A stretch of DNA of 64,000 nucleotides. It comes from Aliiroseovarius lamellibrachiae. Its GTDB lineage: Bacteria > Pseudomonadota > Alphaproteobacteria > Rhodobacterales > Rhodobacteraceae. Location of the stretch: positions 496,001 through 560,000 of the forward strand of contig NZ_JAHEVJ010000001.1 in NCBI RefSeq assembly GCF_018599245.1, in the 5' to 3' direction. Positions 8,607-18,357 of this stretch are shown here, piece by piece. The position numbers and the translations under genes are program-made. The first letter of the stretch is position 1, and every line of letters begins with the position of its first letter. The notes under the pieces are model-generated. The model had not been told where the DNA came from. It did no database searches and was given only the letters and a program-made list of their open reading frames with translations.

Positions 8607-10028
8607 ATGGCTTTCACAGGCTCAGAGCTCTGCGCATTAGAGGCGCATGTCGTGGTGCGGTTGCTCAAGAGTAAGGAGCTGTCCCCGGAAGAGCTGATCA
8701 ATGCGGCTGATGCGCGATTGGCGCAGGTGGATCCGGATGTAAATGCTGTTCCAACCCGGTGCGTTGAACGCGCCCGAACCCATGCGAGCGGGCTACAGCG
8801 CAAGGTGGATGATCCCGGCTGGCTGGCCGGGTTACCAATTGGGATCAAAGATTTAACCGCTGTTTCGGGGGTGCGATCGACCTTTGGCACAAAAGCGTTG
8901 GCACAAAATATCCCCACGGACAGTGATCCGTTGGTTTTGCGGCTGGAGGGGCGGGGGGGGCTGGTCATGGGCAAGACCAACACGCCTGAATTTGGTGCCG
9001 GGGGCAATACCTATAATGATGTCTTTGGGGCAACATTGAACCCCTATCACACACGTCTGAATGCGGGTGGGTCCTCGGGCGGCGCTGCGGTGTCGCTTGC
9101 GACAGGCGCATTTTGGCTTTCCCACGGATCTGATCACGGTGGCAGCCTGCGCACCCCGGCGGCCTATTGCGGCATCGTGGGGTTGCGGACCTCGCCGGGC
9201 TTGGTCGCGCGTGGATCCGTGACCGGGTTCATCGGTGAAGGTGTGGAGGGGCCAATGGCGCGTTCGGTCACAGATTGTGCGTTGTTTTTGGATGCAATGA
9301 CGGGATTTGACAGTCGCTCTCCGATCAGTTTTCCCAAGCCTGTGGCGTCCTATCAGGATGCGCTTGACCAAGTGTCCCGGCCCCGCATCGCCTGGGCACC
9401 AGACCTGGATGGGTTTGCACCTGTGGATGCGGATATGGCACGTTATTTGTCGCGCGCAATGGGTCTGATTGAACGGGCTGGGGCGCATGTAGACGAGGCT
9501 TGTCCGGCGTTGCCCAATCTTGAGCGGACCTATCACCAATTGCGCGGCTTAATGTGGGCCGCAAATTTTGCCAAAGCCCCCAAATCCTTGACCCAGAGCT
9601 TCAAACCAACATTGGCCGAAAACCTTGCTTATGGGATGTCACTGACGGCGACGGATTTTGCCGAAGCACAGCTTGGCCGCTCTGTTATCTATGACAATAT
9701 GCGTCAGTTCTTAAGCGGGTATGATGTTGTGGCCTGTCCCGTGGTGGGAAATATGCCCCATGCGCAATCCGAAGAATGGGTGCGTGAAGTCGGTGGGAAA
9801 ACCCTGACGGGATATATGGATTGGCTGCGCTTTGCCTTTTTGGCGACCACTGCCGGGCTGCCTTCTGTTTCGGTGCCTGTTGGCTGGTCAGATGACGGCT
9901 TGCCCGTGGGATTGCAATTGATCGGCCCGCCACGCGGTGAGGCGACAGTGCTTGCAACCGCCAAATGGATTGAAGATGCCATGGGCGGGCCAAATCGCCC
10001 AATTGACCCGGTTGTCACGCCCGGATAA
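8607..10028 (+). CDS. Amidase-signature hydrolase
   Basis: 473-aa amidase-signature family enzyme with the Ser-cisSer-Lys triad: Lys near residue 80 in LPIGIKDL, cis-Ser near 155 in NAGGSSGGAAVSLA, and nucleophile Ser near 179 in DHGGSLRTPA. ATG 8607 follows a GGGAG site at 8596-8600; the frame extends 30 codons upstream to 8517 without a ribosome site or family similarity. It is directly followed by matB (38-base gap), so it may release malonate from a malonamide-type or ureidomalonate substrate. That is inference; amidases of this family have many substrates. Confidence 0.85.
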   Translation: MAFTGSELCALEAHVVVRLLKSKELSPEELINAADARLAQVDPDVNAVPTRCVERARTHASGLQRKVDDPGWLAGLPIGIKDLTAVSGVRSTFGTKALAQNIPTDSDPLVLRLEGRGGLVMGKTNTPEFGAGGNTYNDVFGATLNPYHTRLNAGGSSGGAAVSLATGAFWLSHGSDHGGSLRTPAAYCGIVGLRTSPGLVARGSVTGFIGEGVEGPMARSVTDCALFLDAMTGFDSRSPISFPKPVASYQDALDQVSRPRIAWAPDLDGFAPVDADMARYLSRAMGLIERAGAHVDEACPALPNLERTYHQLRGLMWAANFAKAPKSLTQSFKPTLAENLAYGMSLTATDFAEAQLGRSVIYDNMRQFLSGYDVVACPVVGNMPHAQSEEWVREVGGKTLTGYMDWLRFAFLATTAGLPSVSVPVGWSDDGLPVGLQLIGPPRGEATVLATAKWIEDAMGGPNRPIDPVVTPG

Positions 10029-10066
10029 CCGACAGATATTCGGATTTAACAAAACGAGAACGCAAA

Positions 10067-11599
10067 ATGTACAGTCAGAACCATCTTGCCCATGCGATAT
10101 CCAAAGCCTCTGATGGGCGACACGATGCGGTGTTTTTAACCGATTTTACCAGTGGCGATCAGATAAGTTTCGGCGCGTTTTGGGACAATGCAGAGCGTAT
10201 GGCTGCGATGTTGGTTGGGCTTGGTGTTGTGCCGGGAGACCGAGTGGCGGTGCAAGCCCCCAAAGAGGTCCCGATGCTGGAGCTCTATGTCGGAACTCTG
10301 CTGGCAGGGGCGGTTTTTTTGCCGTTGAACACCGGGTATACGCCTGACGAAGTCGCCTATTTTCTCGGTGATGCTGCTCCGCGCGTTTTTGTCTGTGATC
10401 CGACGCGTTTAGACCTGATGACACCGGTTGCCACCGCCGCTGGTGTGGCGCATGTCTTGACCTTGGGAACACGCAGTTCCGGCACATTGTTGCCCGCGCG
10501 TGATGCGATGTCACCGGGGTTCGAGGCGGTCGCGCGTGGCCCTCTGGACCTTGCCGCAATCCTTTACACATCCGGCACCACTGGGCGGTCCAAGGGGGCG
10601 ATGCTGACGCACCGTGCGCTCGCATCGAATTCCGAGACCTTGCGTGATTATTGGCAGTTCACGGACCAAGATGTGTTGATCCATGCCTTGCCAATTTTCC
10701 ATACCCATGGGCTTTTTGTGGCGACCAATGTGACCTTGATGGCCGGTGCACAGGCAATCTTTATGGGTGGGTTCGACGCCGATGCGGTGTTACGCGCCAT
10801 GCCAATGGCCACGGCATTGATGGGCGTTCCGACCTTTTACACCCGCCTTTTGAAAGACCCTCGTTTGGGCGAGGCTGCGGCAAATATGCGCCTGTTTGTG
10901 TCAGGGTCTGCCCCTCTGCTGGCCGAAACTCATGACCAATGGCGTGCCACCACCGGGCACGCGATCTTGGAACGCTACGGTATGACCGAAACCAATATGA
11001 ACACCTCGAACCCTTATGACGGGGATCGCCGGGCTGGCACCGTTGGTTTTCCTTTGCCGGGGGTGGAGCTGAAGGTGGTGGACCCGGATACGGGCGATGC
11101 GCTGCCAAAAGGCGAGATCGGCGTGATCGAAGTGCGTGGTGACAACGTCTTTGCCGGCTATTGGCAGATGCCGGAAAAAACCGCAGAAGAGTTGCGCCCC
11201 GATGGGTGGTTCATCACGGGGGATCTTGGGTTTGTGGATGACGCGGGCTATGTGACCATTGTTGGACGCGGCAAAGACCTGATCATTACCGGTGGCTTTA
11301 ATGTCTATCCAAAAGAGGTCGAGGGGCTGATTGATGATCTGCCCGGTGTCTTGGAAAGCGCCGTTATTGCCGTGCCCCATGCCGATTTTGGTGAGGGCGT
11401 TGTGGCTGTTGTCGTCCCCAAAGACGGGGCCGAGATTGGCGAGGCGGATGTGATGGCAGGCCTGTCAGGAATGCTGGCCAAGTTTAAGCAGCCCAAAAAG
11501 GTGATCATTGTTGGCGCGCTGCCGCGTAATACAATGGGTAAGGTGCAGAAAAACGTGATGCGAGAGACCTATAAAGACCTGTTGTCCAGCAGCTCGTGA
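10067..11599 (+). CDS. matB: Malonyl-CoA synthetase
   Basis: 510-aa ANL-superfamily adenylating enzyme that activates malonate to malonyl-CoA using ATP. It has the P-loop-like YTSGTTGRSKGAM (residues ~166), the A5 motif ERYGMTETNMNTSNPYDGDR, which is characteristic of MatB, WFITGDLGFVDDAGY with the AMP-binding Asp, and PRNTMGKVQK with the catalytic Lys at the C-terminus. It is second in a two-gene operon with the amidase. No MatA-type decarboxylase is present, so the malonyl-CoA probably enters fatty-acid or other acyl-CoA pools. Its stop is 18 bases from the convergent oxidase gene. Confidence 0.92.
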   Translation: MYSQNHLAHAISKASDGRHDAVFLTDFTSGDQISFGAFWDNAERMAAMLVGLGVVPGDRVAVQAPKEVPMLELYVGTLLAGAVFLPLNTGYTPDEVAYFLGDAAPRVFVCDPTRLDLMTPVATAAGVAHVLTLGTRSSGTLLPARDAMSPGFEAVARGPLDLAAILYTSGTTGRSKGAMLTHRALASNSETLRDYWQFTDQDVLIHALPIFHTHGLFVATNVTLMAGAQAIFMGGFDADAVLRAMPMATALMGVPTFYTRLLKDPRLGEAAANMRLFVSGSAPLLAETHDQWRATTGHAILERYGMTETNMNTSNPYDGDRRAGTVGFPLPGVELKVVDPDTGDALPKGEIGVIEVRGDNVFAGYWQMPEKTAEELRPDGWFITGDLGFVDDAGYVTIVGRGKDLIITGGFNVYPKEVEGLIDDLPGVLESAVIAVPHADFGEGVVAVVVPKDGAEIGEADVMAGLSGMLAKFKQPKKVIIVGALPRNTMGKVQKNVMRETYKDLLSSSS

Positions 11600-11617
11600 T
11601 CGGGCTTTGCGCCGGTT

Positions 11618-12955
11618 TCACGCTTCGGGGGATGACGGCGCAGGGCCATCAATCAGCCGATACCCCAAAAAAGCCGCATGTAAATAATTGCGTCGGAACC
11701 CTGCCATTGGAAAGCGTTTCAGCGGGCTTTGATGAACCTGTGACCCGGCGGTTTCCCCCATCGCCAGCTGGGCCAATTGTGCGCCAGCCCAGGTGCTCAT
11801 CGCGAGGCCATTGCCGTGATAGTTCATCCCGGTCCAGGCATTCTCCCAGCGCCCAATGGGGCCGATATACGGCAGGAGATCCCGCGACAGGCTGACCAGT
11901 CCAGACCAGAAGTTTGGGGTCTCGACATGGGCCCATTTGGGAAATAGGGCTGACAGGTCTCGTTTGATTTGTCCTCGCATCTGACGCTGTCCCTGCGGAC
12001 TGGCAGAAATATTTCCGCGCGTTCCCATCAGAAAGCGTTTGCCGGGTAACATTCTGAAGTAATGAAGCAAATTTCGGGTGTCATACGCCATGAGATCGGT
12101 GGTCCAGCCTTGGGCGGCTATCTCTTCATCGCTTAAAACTCGTGTGACAAGTATATTGGATTGCAGCGGCATGTAACGGCCACGCAGCCAATTGGGCACG
12201 TCATCGGATGAATATCCATTTGTTGCAAGAATGAGCTTTTTTGCCCGCAGCGTGCCAGTGCGCGCATGAAGAACATAGCTTCCCCCTTCGCGGGTGATCC
12301 GCGTGACCGGGCTGTGCGCGCGGATGTCTGCACCAGCCGACTGGGCTGCACGGGCGAGACCGAAGACATATTTTCCTGGGTTTAAGGCAAATCCTAAACG
12401 GACATGAAGGCCCGCCTGAAACGTGCCAGACATTCCACGCTCTGCAAGGGCATCACCGGGAAGGAACTGTGAGGAAACCCCCAGGGTTTTCAGTTGCTCT
12501 GCCTCTGATTTCAGGTCGGAAATCGCCTGTGGTCGATGGGCCAGCTGTAACTCCCCATCTGAATGTGTGTCGGCGTCAATTTCGTGTGTTTCCAATAGTT
12601 TGCGAACAAGATTGATCGCGTCGCATTGGGTGGCGAAATAGGCCTTTGCGGCCTCGTTCCCGAACCGTTTTGCGATTTTAGTGAACCCAAGCTTGTCGCC
12701 GCCTACACAGCAAAACCCCCCGTTGCGGCCAGAGGCCCCCCAACCGGGTTTTTCGCTTTCCAAAAGGGTTATCGACACACCGGATTGCGCAAGATGCAAA
12801 GCGGCCGACAGACCAGTATAGCCGCCGCCAATCACCGCAACCTCGCTGACGATGTCGCCGTTCAGTTGAGGCCACGGGTGGTCGGGCAGGGGCCAGATAC
12901 ACTCTGTCCGCGCCGCATCTGAATAGGCATATGGTTCATAGATACGGCGCGTCAT
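11618..12955 (-). CDS. puuB: Gamma-glutamylputrescine oxidase-like FAD oxidoreductase
   Basis: 445-aa FAD-dependent oxidoreductase of the DAO/PuuB family. The Rossmann FAD site VAVIGGGYTGLSAALHLA begins near residue 39, and GWGASGRNGGFCCVGG follows, as in PuuB proteins. The C-terminal WTGMNYHGNGLAMSTWAG closes the FAD site. It is the last gene of the putrescine uptake operon, three bases after the PuuA-like gene, so oxidation of gamma-glutamylputrescine is the likely job. A second member of the family lies at 20693-21994, and the division of labour is unclear. Confidence 0.87.
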   Translation of the reverse strand: MTRRIYEPYAYSDAARTECIWPLPDHPWPQLNGDIVSEVAVIGGGYTGLSAALHLAQSGVSITLLESEKPGWGASGRNGGFCCVGGDKLGFTKIAKRFGNEAAKAYFATQCDAINLVRKLLETHEIDADTHSDGELQLAHRPQAISDLKSEAEQLKTLGVSSQFLPGDALAERGMSGTFQAGLHVRLGFALNPGKYVFGLARAAQSAGADIRAHSPVTRITREGGSYVLHARTGTLRAKKLILATNGYSSDDVPNWLRGRYMPLQSNILVTRVLSDEEIAAQGWTTDLMAYDTRNLLHYFRMLPGKRFLMGTRGNISASPQGQRQMRGQIKRDLSALFPKWAHVETPNFWSGLVSLSRDLLPYIGPIGRWENAWTGMNYHGNGLAMSTWAGAQLAQLAMGETAGSQVHQSPLKRFPMAGFRRNYLHAAFLGYRLIDGPAPSSPEA

Positions 12956-12958
12956 GGG

Positions 12959-14320
12959 TTACAGCCGGCCAAGATAGGCGCGGTATTCCACTTGGCTAAT
13001 CTCGCGGGTCAATTGCGTGATTTCGTCATGGCGAACGGCGGTGTGGATGTCCACATAGCGGTCCCCAAACAGCGCGCGCGCGATTTGGGAGGTGCCAAAC
13101 CGATCAACAGTCTGACGCCAATCGTCCGAAAGGCTGTCAGCAGGAACCGCTTTGGGGTCATCCAAAGGCAAGGGCACAGAGGCGCCCGTTTCAAGGCCGT
13201 GCAACATCCCGCCCAGAATGGCGGCGATTGCCAGATAGGGGTTCACGTCGGCCCCAGCGATGCGGTGTTCCATACGTGCGGCGGGCCCGTTTGTCTCTGG
13301 AATGCGCACGCCTGCGGCGCGGTTGTCCAACCCCCAATCGGGGGCGGAGGGGGCGAAACTCATCGGTTTGAACCTGCGATAAGAGTTCATGTGCGGCGCA
13401 AAAACGGCCTGTAGATCCCGCATGGTGTCAAGCGTGCCACCGACCGCATTCAGCAACACTTCAGACGGGCCATCCCCCTGATGATCAAAGATGTTTTTGC
13501 CATCATTATTCACAACGGATGCATGCACATGCATTCCGTTTCCGGGATAATCCGCATAGGGTTTGGCCATGAAACTGGCTTCCATCCCATGCGCACGGGC
13601 AACGCCGCGCACCAATCGACGGAACCAGACGGCGGTATCGGCCGCATGCATCACATCATCGGTGTGGTGGAAGTTGATCTCAAACTGACCGGGGCCGTAT
13701 TCGCAGATGAGCGTATCTGTCGCGAGGCCTTGGGCGGCGGATGCGGACAATATGTCATCCAGAATGCCCTGCGTGCGTTCCAACACCTCAAGGTCGTAAT
13801 TCTGTGCGGTGGGCGAGCGATCCGGTGGGGTTGGACCGTCGCTTTCATTGTCGCGGGGTTTAAAAAGGTAAAACTCCAGCTCGGTCGCCAAAACAGGATG
13901 CCAGCCTTTGGCGTGAAATTTCGCGACCATATCGGCAAGCTTCTGACGCGGGGACAAATCACTAAGGGCGCCAGTGTCCGGGTCGATCATTTCGACCTGC
14001 ACCTGCGCAACTTTGGTTGTCCCACCGCCAATATTGACCCATGGCACAGGCTTTAGGGTGCCCGCGATGGGAACGATATGACCATCTGGGTCGCCGACGA
14101 TGATGCCAAGACCAGAGGCTTCGACCTCTTCACCCAAGATATTCGGGGCATAGGTTGAAAGGGGCAGACGTACCGCCCCTTTTGCCAATTTGTCCGCGTC
14201 CTCCCCCGGCAACCATTTGCCGCGCAAAATGGCGTTCATGTCACACAACATAAGCTCGATACGGTCGGGCTTTCCGTGCGCCTCACAATAGGCGGCGTAT
14301 TCGGTCAGAAAATCGCTCAT
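12959..14320 (-). CDS. puuA: Gamma-glutamylputrescine synthetase-like (glutamine synthetase family)
   Basis: 453-aa glutamine-synthetase-fold ligase. It contains LATELEFYLFKPRD (metal-binding Glu residues), YGPGQFEINFHH, NGMHVHASV and AGVRIPETNGPAARMEHRIAGADVNPYLA. PuuA-type enzymes attach glutamate to putrescine, and the position behind a PotFABC-type transporter and before a PuuB-type oxidase supports that use. Its ATG overlaps the preceding permease stop by one base (TAATG). A related glutamylation of another amine cannot be excluded. Confidence 0.9.
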   Translation of the reverse strand: MSDFLTEYAAYCEAHGKPDRIELMLCDMNAILRGKWLPGEDADKLAKGAVRLPLSTYAPNILGEEVEASGLGIIVGDPDGHIVPIAGTLKPVPWVNIGGGTTKVAQVQVEMIDPDTGALSDLSPRQKLADMVAKFHAKGWHPVLATELEFYLFKPRDNESDGPTPPDRSPTAQNYDLEVLERTQGILDDILSASAAQGLATDTLICEYGPGQFEINFHHTDDVMHAADTAVWFRRLVRGVARAHGMEASFMAKPYADYPGNGMHVHASVVNNDGKNIFDHQGDGPSEVLLNAVGGTLDTMRDLQAVFAPHMNSYRRFKPMSFAPSAPDWGLDNRAAGVRIPETNGPAARMEHRIAGADVNPYLAIAAILGGMLHGLETGASVPLPLDDPKAVPADSLSDDWRQTVDRFGTSQIARALFGDRYVDIHTAVRHDEITQLTREISQVEYRAYLGRL

Positions 14321-15129
14321 TAGATGGCTTCTCTCTCGTCTTTTTGCTTTTTGGCGATGGCGCGTTTTGTGGTGAGGGATGCCCCAATTACGCCGATGGT
14401 CACAAGGCCAATCATGATAGTCGACAGGGCGTTGATCTCTGGGGTGACCCCCAAACGCACGGCCGAGAAGATTTTGATCGGCAGGGTGGTAGAGCTTGGA
14501 CCAGAGGTGAAGCTTGCGATCACCAGATCGTCCAGCGACAGGGTGAAGGCCAAAAGCCAGCCCGAGATCACCGCCGGTAAGATGATCGGCAGGGTGACAA
14601 GGCGGAAGGCCTCAAACCCGGTGCAGCCCAAATCCAATGCGGCCTCTTCCAGTGATTGATCAAAGGTCACAAGGCGTGAGGACACCACAACCGAGACGTA
14701 ACACATTGAAAATGTTGTGTGTGCCAGCACGATGGTCAGCACGCCGCGGTCCAGCCCGATGGCGATGAACAACAACAGCAGCGACAGGCCGGTGATCACC
14801 TCTGGCATCACAAGTGGGGCGTAGATCATGCCTGAAAACAGCGTGCGCCCACGAAACCGTCCCGCCCGCACCATGACATATGCGGCCATGGTGCCAAGAA
14901 TGGTGGCAAAGGTCGAGCTGATCACCGCGACTTTTAATGTGACCCAGGCCGCGCTTAAGAACGCCTCGTTCTGAAACAGCTCGCCGTACCATTTGAAGGA
15001 AAACCCGGACCAGACCGTGACCAGTTTCCCTGCGTTGAAGGAATAGAGGATCAGGATCAGCATCGGGATGTAAAGGAACGCAAACCCAAGCGTCAGGGTG
15101 AGCGTGTTGAACCAGCTGAGCTTTCTCAT
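14320..15129 (-). CDS. potC: Polyamine ABC transporter permease (PotC/PotI type)
   Basis: 269-aa inner-membrane permease with about six helices and the cytoplasmic EAA loop (SLEEAALDLGCTGFEAFRLVTLPIILPAVISG) that contacts the ATPase. It forms the translocation pore with the PotB-type permease, whose stop overlaps this ATG (ATGA). It is part of a six-gene leftward operon starting with the binding-protein gene at 18313. Confidence 0.92.
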   Translation of the reverse strand: MRKLSWFNTLTLTLGFAFLYIPMLILILYSFNAGKLVTVWSGFSFKWYGELFQNEAFLSAAWVTLKVAVISSTFATILGTMAAYVMVRAGRFRGRTLFSGMIYAPLVMPEVITGLSLLLLFIAIGLDRGVLTIVLAHTTFSMCYVSVVVSSRLVTFDQSLEEAALDLGCTGFEAFRLVTLPIILPAVISGWLLAFTLSLDDLVIASFTSGPSSTTLPIKIFSAVRLGVTPEINALSTIMIGLVTIGVIGASLTTKRAIAKKQKDEREAI

Positions 15130-16016
15130 TTGCCCGCCTCCCGTTGTTTTTCTTCGTTCCGTTGAAAGAGCACAATTGGGATGATGAGGATGAGCAAGAG
15201 CACCACCGCCACCGCAGAGGCCACAGGCCAGTCGCGGTTCGCGAAGAACTCTTCAAAGAGCACCTTACCAATCATCAGGGTTTTGGACCCACCCAGAAGT
15301 GCCGGGATCACATATTCGCCCATTGCGGGGATAAAGACGAGGAAGCTTCCGGCGACAATGCCCTGTTTTGACAGGGGAAATGTGACCAGCCAGAAGGCGG
15401 TGAACCGTGAACACCCAAGGTCTTCCGCGGCTTCCAACAGGCTTTCATCCAAACGCTCCAGGGCTGCGTAAATGGGCAACACCATAAAGGGTAAATAGGT
15501 GTAAACGATGCCGATATAGACCGCGATATTGGTATTTAAGATGACCAGAGGTTCATCAATCAAACCGATCCCAATAAGGAATTGGTTCAGAAAGCCTTCG
15601 TTCGACAAGATTGCTTTCCAAGAATAAACCCGGATCAGAAAAGAGGTCCAGAACGGCAGGATGATCAGCATCATCAATGTCGGGCGCCATTCATCCGGCG
15701 CACGCGTCATGCCGTAGGCAATGGGATATCCGACCAGCAACGTCAGAACGGTCGAAATAATCGCGATTTTAAGGCTGGAAAGATAGGCTTTCCAATAAAG
15801 ATCATCTTCGGTCAGCCAGACAAAATTCTCCATGTCCAAACCGGCCCACCATTCGCGCACACCCGCCCAACCCTGGGCGATGTCCAACGTCGGGGTATAA
15901 GGTGGAATGGCCAGTTCAGTGTCAGAAAGGCTGATTTTCAGGACAATTAGAAACGGCACCAAAAACAGCGCCAGAAGCCATAGATATGGGATAGAGATCA
16001 GCGCGAATCGTTTCAT
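15126..16016 (-). CDS. potB: Polyamine ABC transporter permease (PotB/PotH type)
   Basis: 296-aa permease with about six transmembrane helices and an EAA loop (LLEAAEDLGCSRFTAFWLVTFPLSKQGIVAG). ATG 16016 (MKRFALISIPYLW) gives the normal N-terminus and overlaps the potA stop as ATGA; an extension to 16073 would run into potA coding sequence. It pairs with the PotC-type permease downstream. Confidence 0.92.
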   Translation of the reverse strand: MKRFALISIPYLWLLALFLVPFLIVLKISLSDTELAIPPYTPTLDIAQGWAGVREWWAGLDMENFVWLTEDDLYWKAYLSSLKIAIISTVLTLLVGYPIAYGMTRAPDEWRPTLMMLIILPFWTSFLIRVYSWKAILSNEGFLNQFLIGIGLIDEPLVILNTNIAVYIGIVYTYLPFMVLPIYAALERLDESLLEAAEDLGCSRFTAFWLVTFPLSKQGIVAGSFLVFIPAMGEYVIPALLGGSKTLMIGKVLFEEFFANRDWPVASAVAVVLLLILIIPIVLFQRNEEKQREAGK

Positions 16017-17158
16017 GACGTCAGTACCACACCGGCTGTGTCGGTAAAGGACAACCAGACCTGCTGCTCCCAAGTGATTGCGCGCCGGCTGATGCGTCGC
16101 GTATTGGCGGCCTGGGCTTTTATCAGCGTGCCATTCGCCGCCTCAATCACATAGGTCGACATGTTTCCAAGATAGGCGATGTCCAGAACCGTGCCGCTGA
16201 GCGCGTTGGTCACACCTTCGGGACGGTCGGTGGAAATGGTCACCTTTTCCGGGCGGATGGCCAGTGTGGCTTCGGTGCCATGTGGGATTTCATCATGGGC
16301 AATGCCGGTCAGATCTTGCTGACCTTCCGCCCAGGAAATGCTGGCGTGATCATTGCCCGATTTGACAACTTTGCCCTTAATCAGGTTCACATCCCCAATG
16401 AAATCAGCAACATAGATGTTGCCCGGTTCTTCGTAGATTTTTGCAGGCGTATCGACCTGAACGATTTTTCCGTGATCCATGACAGCGATACGCGAGGCGA
16501 CGGTCATGGCTTCTTCTTGGTCGTGGGTCACAATAACAAAGGTGGTGCCGGTGGTTTCCTGAATATCCATCAGTTCAAATTGGGTGTCCTGACGCAGCTT
16601 TTTGTCCAGCGCGCCCAGCGGTTCATCCAGCAACAACAGTTTGGGCGCCTTGGCGAGCGACCGCGCAAGGGCGACCCGCTGCCGTTGGCCACCGGAAATC
16701 TGATGTGGCTTGCGAGAGGCAAACTTATTGAGCTGAACCAGAGATAACATCTCTTCGACGCGCGCGGCGATCTGATCCGCGGGAAGCTTGTCGCGTTTCA
16801 GCCCGAAGGCGATGTTGTCGGCAACGGAAAGATGAGGGAATAAAGCGTAGGATTGGAACATCATGTTCACCGCACGCTTGTTTGGCGGCACCGCAGACAT
16901 ATCCTGGCCGTCGATGGTAATTGAACCCTCGGTTGGCGTTTCAAACCCGCCCAACATCCGCATCATCGTCGTCTTCCCGCAGCCCGAGGGCCCGAGCAAA
17001 GCAAAAAACTCTTTTTCGTAGATGTTGATCGTCAGGTCGTCGATGGCGGTAAAATCGCCAAAGCGTTTGGTCACATTTTCAAAGCGGATCAAGGGTTTTT
17101 GGCTTGGGTCTTTCCAAGGTTCAAAAACAGGCTCAAGGGCCTTGGCGGCGTCAGACAT
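16013..17158 (-). CDS. potA: Polyamine ABC transporter ATP-binding protein
   Basis: 381-aa ATPase of the polyamine/opine/spermidine importer group. Walker A is LLGPSGCGKTT, the signature is ISGGQRQRVALARS, Walker B is LLLLDEPLGALD, and the H-loop is IVTHDQEEA. The C-terminal ~110 residues form a TOBE-type regulatory domain. ATG 17158 (MSDAAKAL) has a GAGG site seven bases away; ATG 17164 is too close to the same site. A long hairpin in the 69-base gap after the binding-protein gene probably lowers potA expression relative to it. Confidence 0.93.
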   Translation of the reverse strand: MSDAAKALEPVFEPWKDPSQKPLIRFENVTKRFGDFTAIDDLTINIYEKEFFALLGPSGCGKTTMMRMLGGFETPTEGSITIDGQDMSAVPPNKRAVNMMFQSYALFPHLSVADNIAFGLKRDKLPADQIAARVEEMLSLVQLNKFASRKPHQISGGQRQRVALARSLAKAPKLLLLDEPLGALDKKLRQDTQFELMDIQETTGTTFVIVTHDQEEAMTVASRIAVMDHGKIVQVDTPAKIYEEPGNIYVADFIGDVNLIKGKVVKSGNDHASISWAEGQQDLTGIAHDEIPHGTEATLAIRPEKVTISTDRPEGVTNALSGTVLDIAYLGNMSTYVIEAANGTLIKAQAANTRRISRRAITWEQQVWLSFTDTAGVVLTS

Positions 17159-17182
17159 TGGCATTCCTCGGGGAAAAGGGAA

Positions 17183-17215
17183 CCCCCTGCGCCGTTCCAC
17201 GGAACACGCAGGGGG
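17183..17215 (-). promoter_or_regulatory. Long intercistronic hairpin between potF and potA
   Basis: CCCCCTGCG (17183-17191) pairs with CGCAGGGGG (17207-17215), and inside it GTTCC (17194-17198) pairs with GGAAC (17201-17205). It sits 12 bases past the binding-protein stop on the coding strand and has no proper T-tract. This is the arrangement known from malE-malF type operons, where such a hairpin stabilises the upstream message. Confidence 0.7.
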
Positions 17216-17227
17216 CAAAAAGTGGGT

Positions 17228-18313
17228 TTAGGTGCCCGACTTGATTTTGGTCCAAAGACGGGTGGCAACCCGCTGAACTTTTGATGGGTAAGCACCCTTA
17301 ACGTAAAGGTTTTCCATTGCTTCTGGTGACGGATAAATCGCCGGATCGCCGATGACATCCTCTTCCAAAAACTCTTGCGAGGCTTTGTTGCCATTGGCGT
17401 AGTAGACATAGTTTGATGCGGCGGCCATGTTATGTGCGTCCAAAATGAAATTGATGAACTTATGGGCGCCTTCGGCGTTTGGTGCGTCCGCCGGCACGGC
17501 CATTTGGTCGAACCACATCAAGGCGCCTTCTTTTGGCGCATTATAGGCGATTTCCACGCCGTTTTCTGCTTCGTCCGCACGATCGCGCGCTTGCAACACG
17601 TCGCCGGACCAGCCGAATGCCACGCAGATTTCACCATTGGCCAGCGCGTTGATGTATTCCGAGCTGTGGAATTTCTGAATGTAGGGCGCAACGGGGGCCA
17701 GAACCTCTTCGGCGCGTTTGATCACTTCGGGGTCTTTGCTGTTGGGGTCTTCGCCCAGATATTTCAGCGCGGCGGGGATAACCTCATCCGGTGCGTCAAG
17801 GAAATGCACGCCGCAGCCCGCCAGTTTTTCCATATTTGCAGGATCAAAAATCAGAGCCAAGCTGTCGATTGGTGCATCCGCCCCAAGAGCCTCGGTGACT
17901 TTGGCAACATTCACCCCCAAGCCTGTCGTGCCCCACATATAGTTGACCGAATAGGCGTTACCGGGGTCAAACTGTGCGGTGCGCTGGGCAATCACATCCC
18001 AAATATTGCCGGCATTGGTCAGTTTCGACTGGTCCAGGGGCTGAAATACCCCAGCGGCGATCTGGCGTTCCATAAAGGATGCTGTGGGTACAACGACGTC
18101 ATAACCTGACCCGCCCGCCAGCATTTTCGTTTCCAGAACCTCGTTTGAATCGAACACATCATAGATCAGGTCGATCCCGGTTTCGGCTTCGAATTTCGCC
18201 AATAACTCTTCGTCGATATAGTCAGACCAATTATAAACGCGCACTTCTTCGGCGGTGGCTGCCGTGGCAACCAGCGCAAGTGCGGTCCCCAGTTTGAGCA
18301 TTGAAGTCTTCAT
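17228..18313 (-). CDS. potF: Periplasmic putrescine/spermidine-binding protein (PotF/PotD type)
   Basis: 361-aa extracellular solute-binding protein with a signal peptide (MLKLGTALALVATAATA, cleaved before EEVRVYNW). VRVYNWSDYIDEE and FDSNEVLETKMLAGGSGYDVV are hallmark PotD/PotF segments, and W/D residues that line the polyamine pocket are present (VAFGWSGD, WFDQMAVP). ATG 18313 has a GGGAGA site; the frame's upstream extension over the promoter is not coding. It is the first gene of the potFABC-puuA-puuB operon, divergent from a GntR gene, with a TGATCA operator candidate in its leader. Confidence 0.93.
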   Translation of the reverse strand: MKTSMLKLGTALALVATAATAEEVRVYNWSDYIDEELLAKFEAETGIDLIYDVFDSNEVLETKMLAGGSGYDVVVPTASFMERQIAAGVFQPLDQSKLTNAGNIWDVIAQRTAQFDPGNAYSVNYMWGTTGLGVNVAKVTEALGADAPIDSLALIFDPANMEKLAGCGVHFLDAPDEVIPAALKYLGEDPNSKDPEVIKRAEEVLAPVAPYIQKFHSSEYINALANGEICVAFGWSGDVLQARDRADEAENGVEIAYNAPKEGALMWFDQMAVPADAPNAEGAHKFINFILDAHNMAAASNYVYYANGNKASQEFLEEDVIGDPAIYPSPEAMENLYVKGAYPSKVQRVATRLWTKIKSGT

Positions 18314-18357
18314 TTTATTCTCCCTGTGTGTGAGCCTTTGGCCCGTTGTTGGATATT

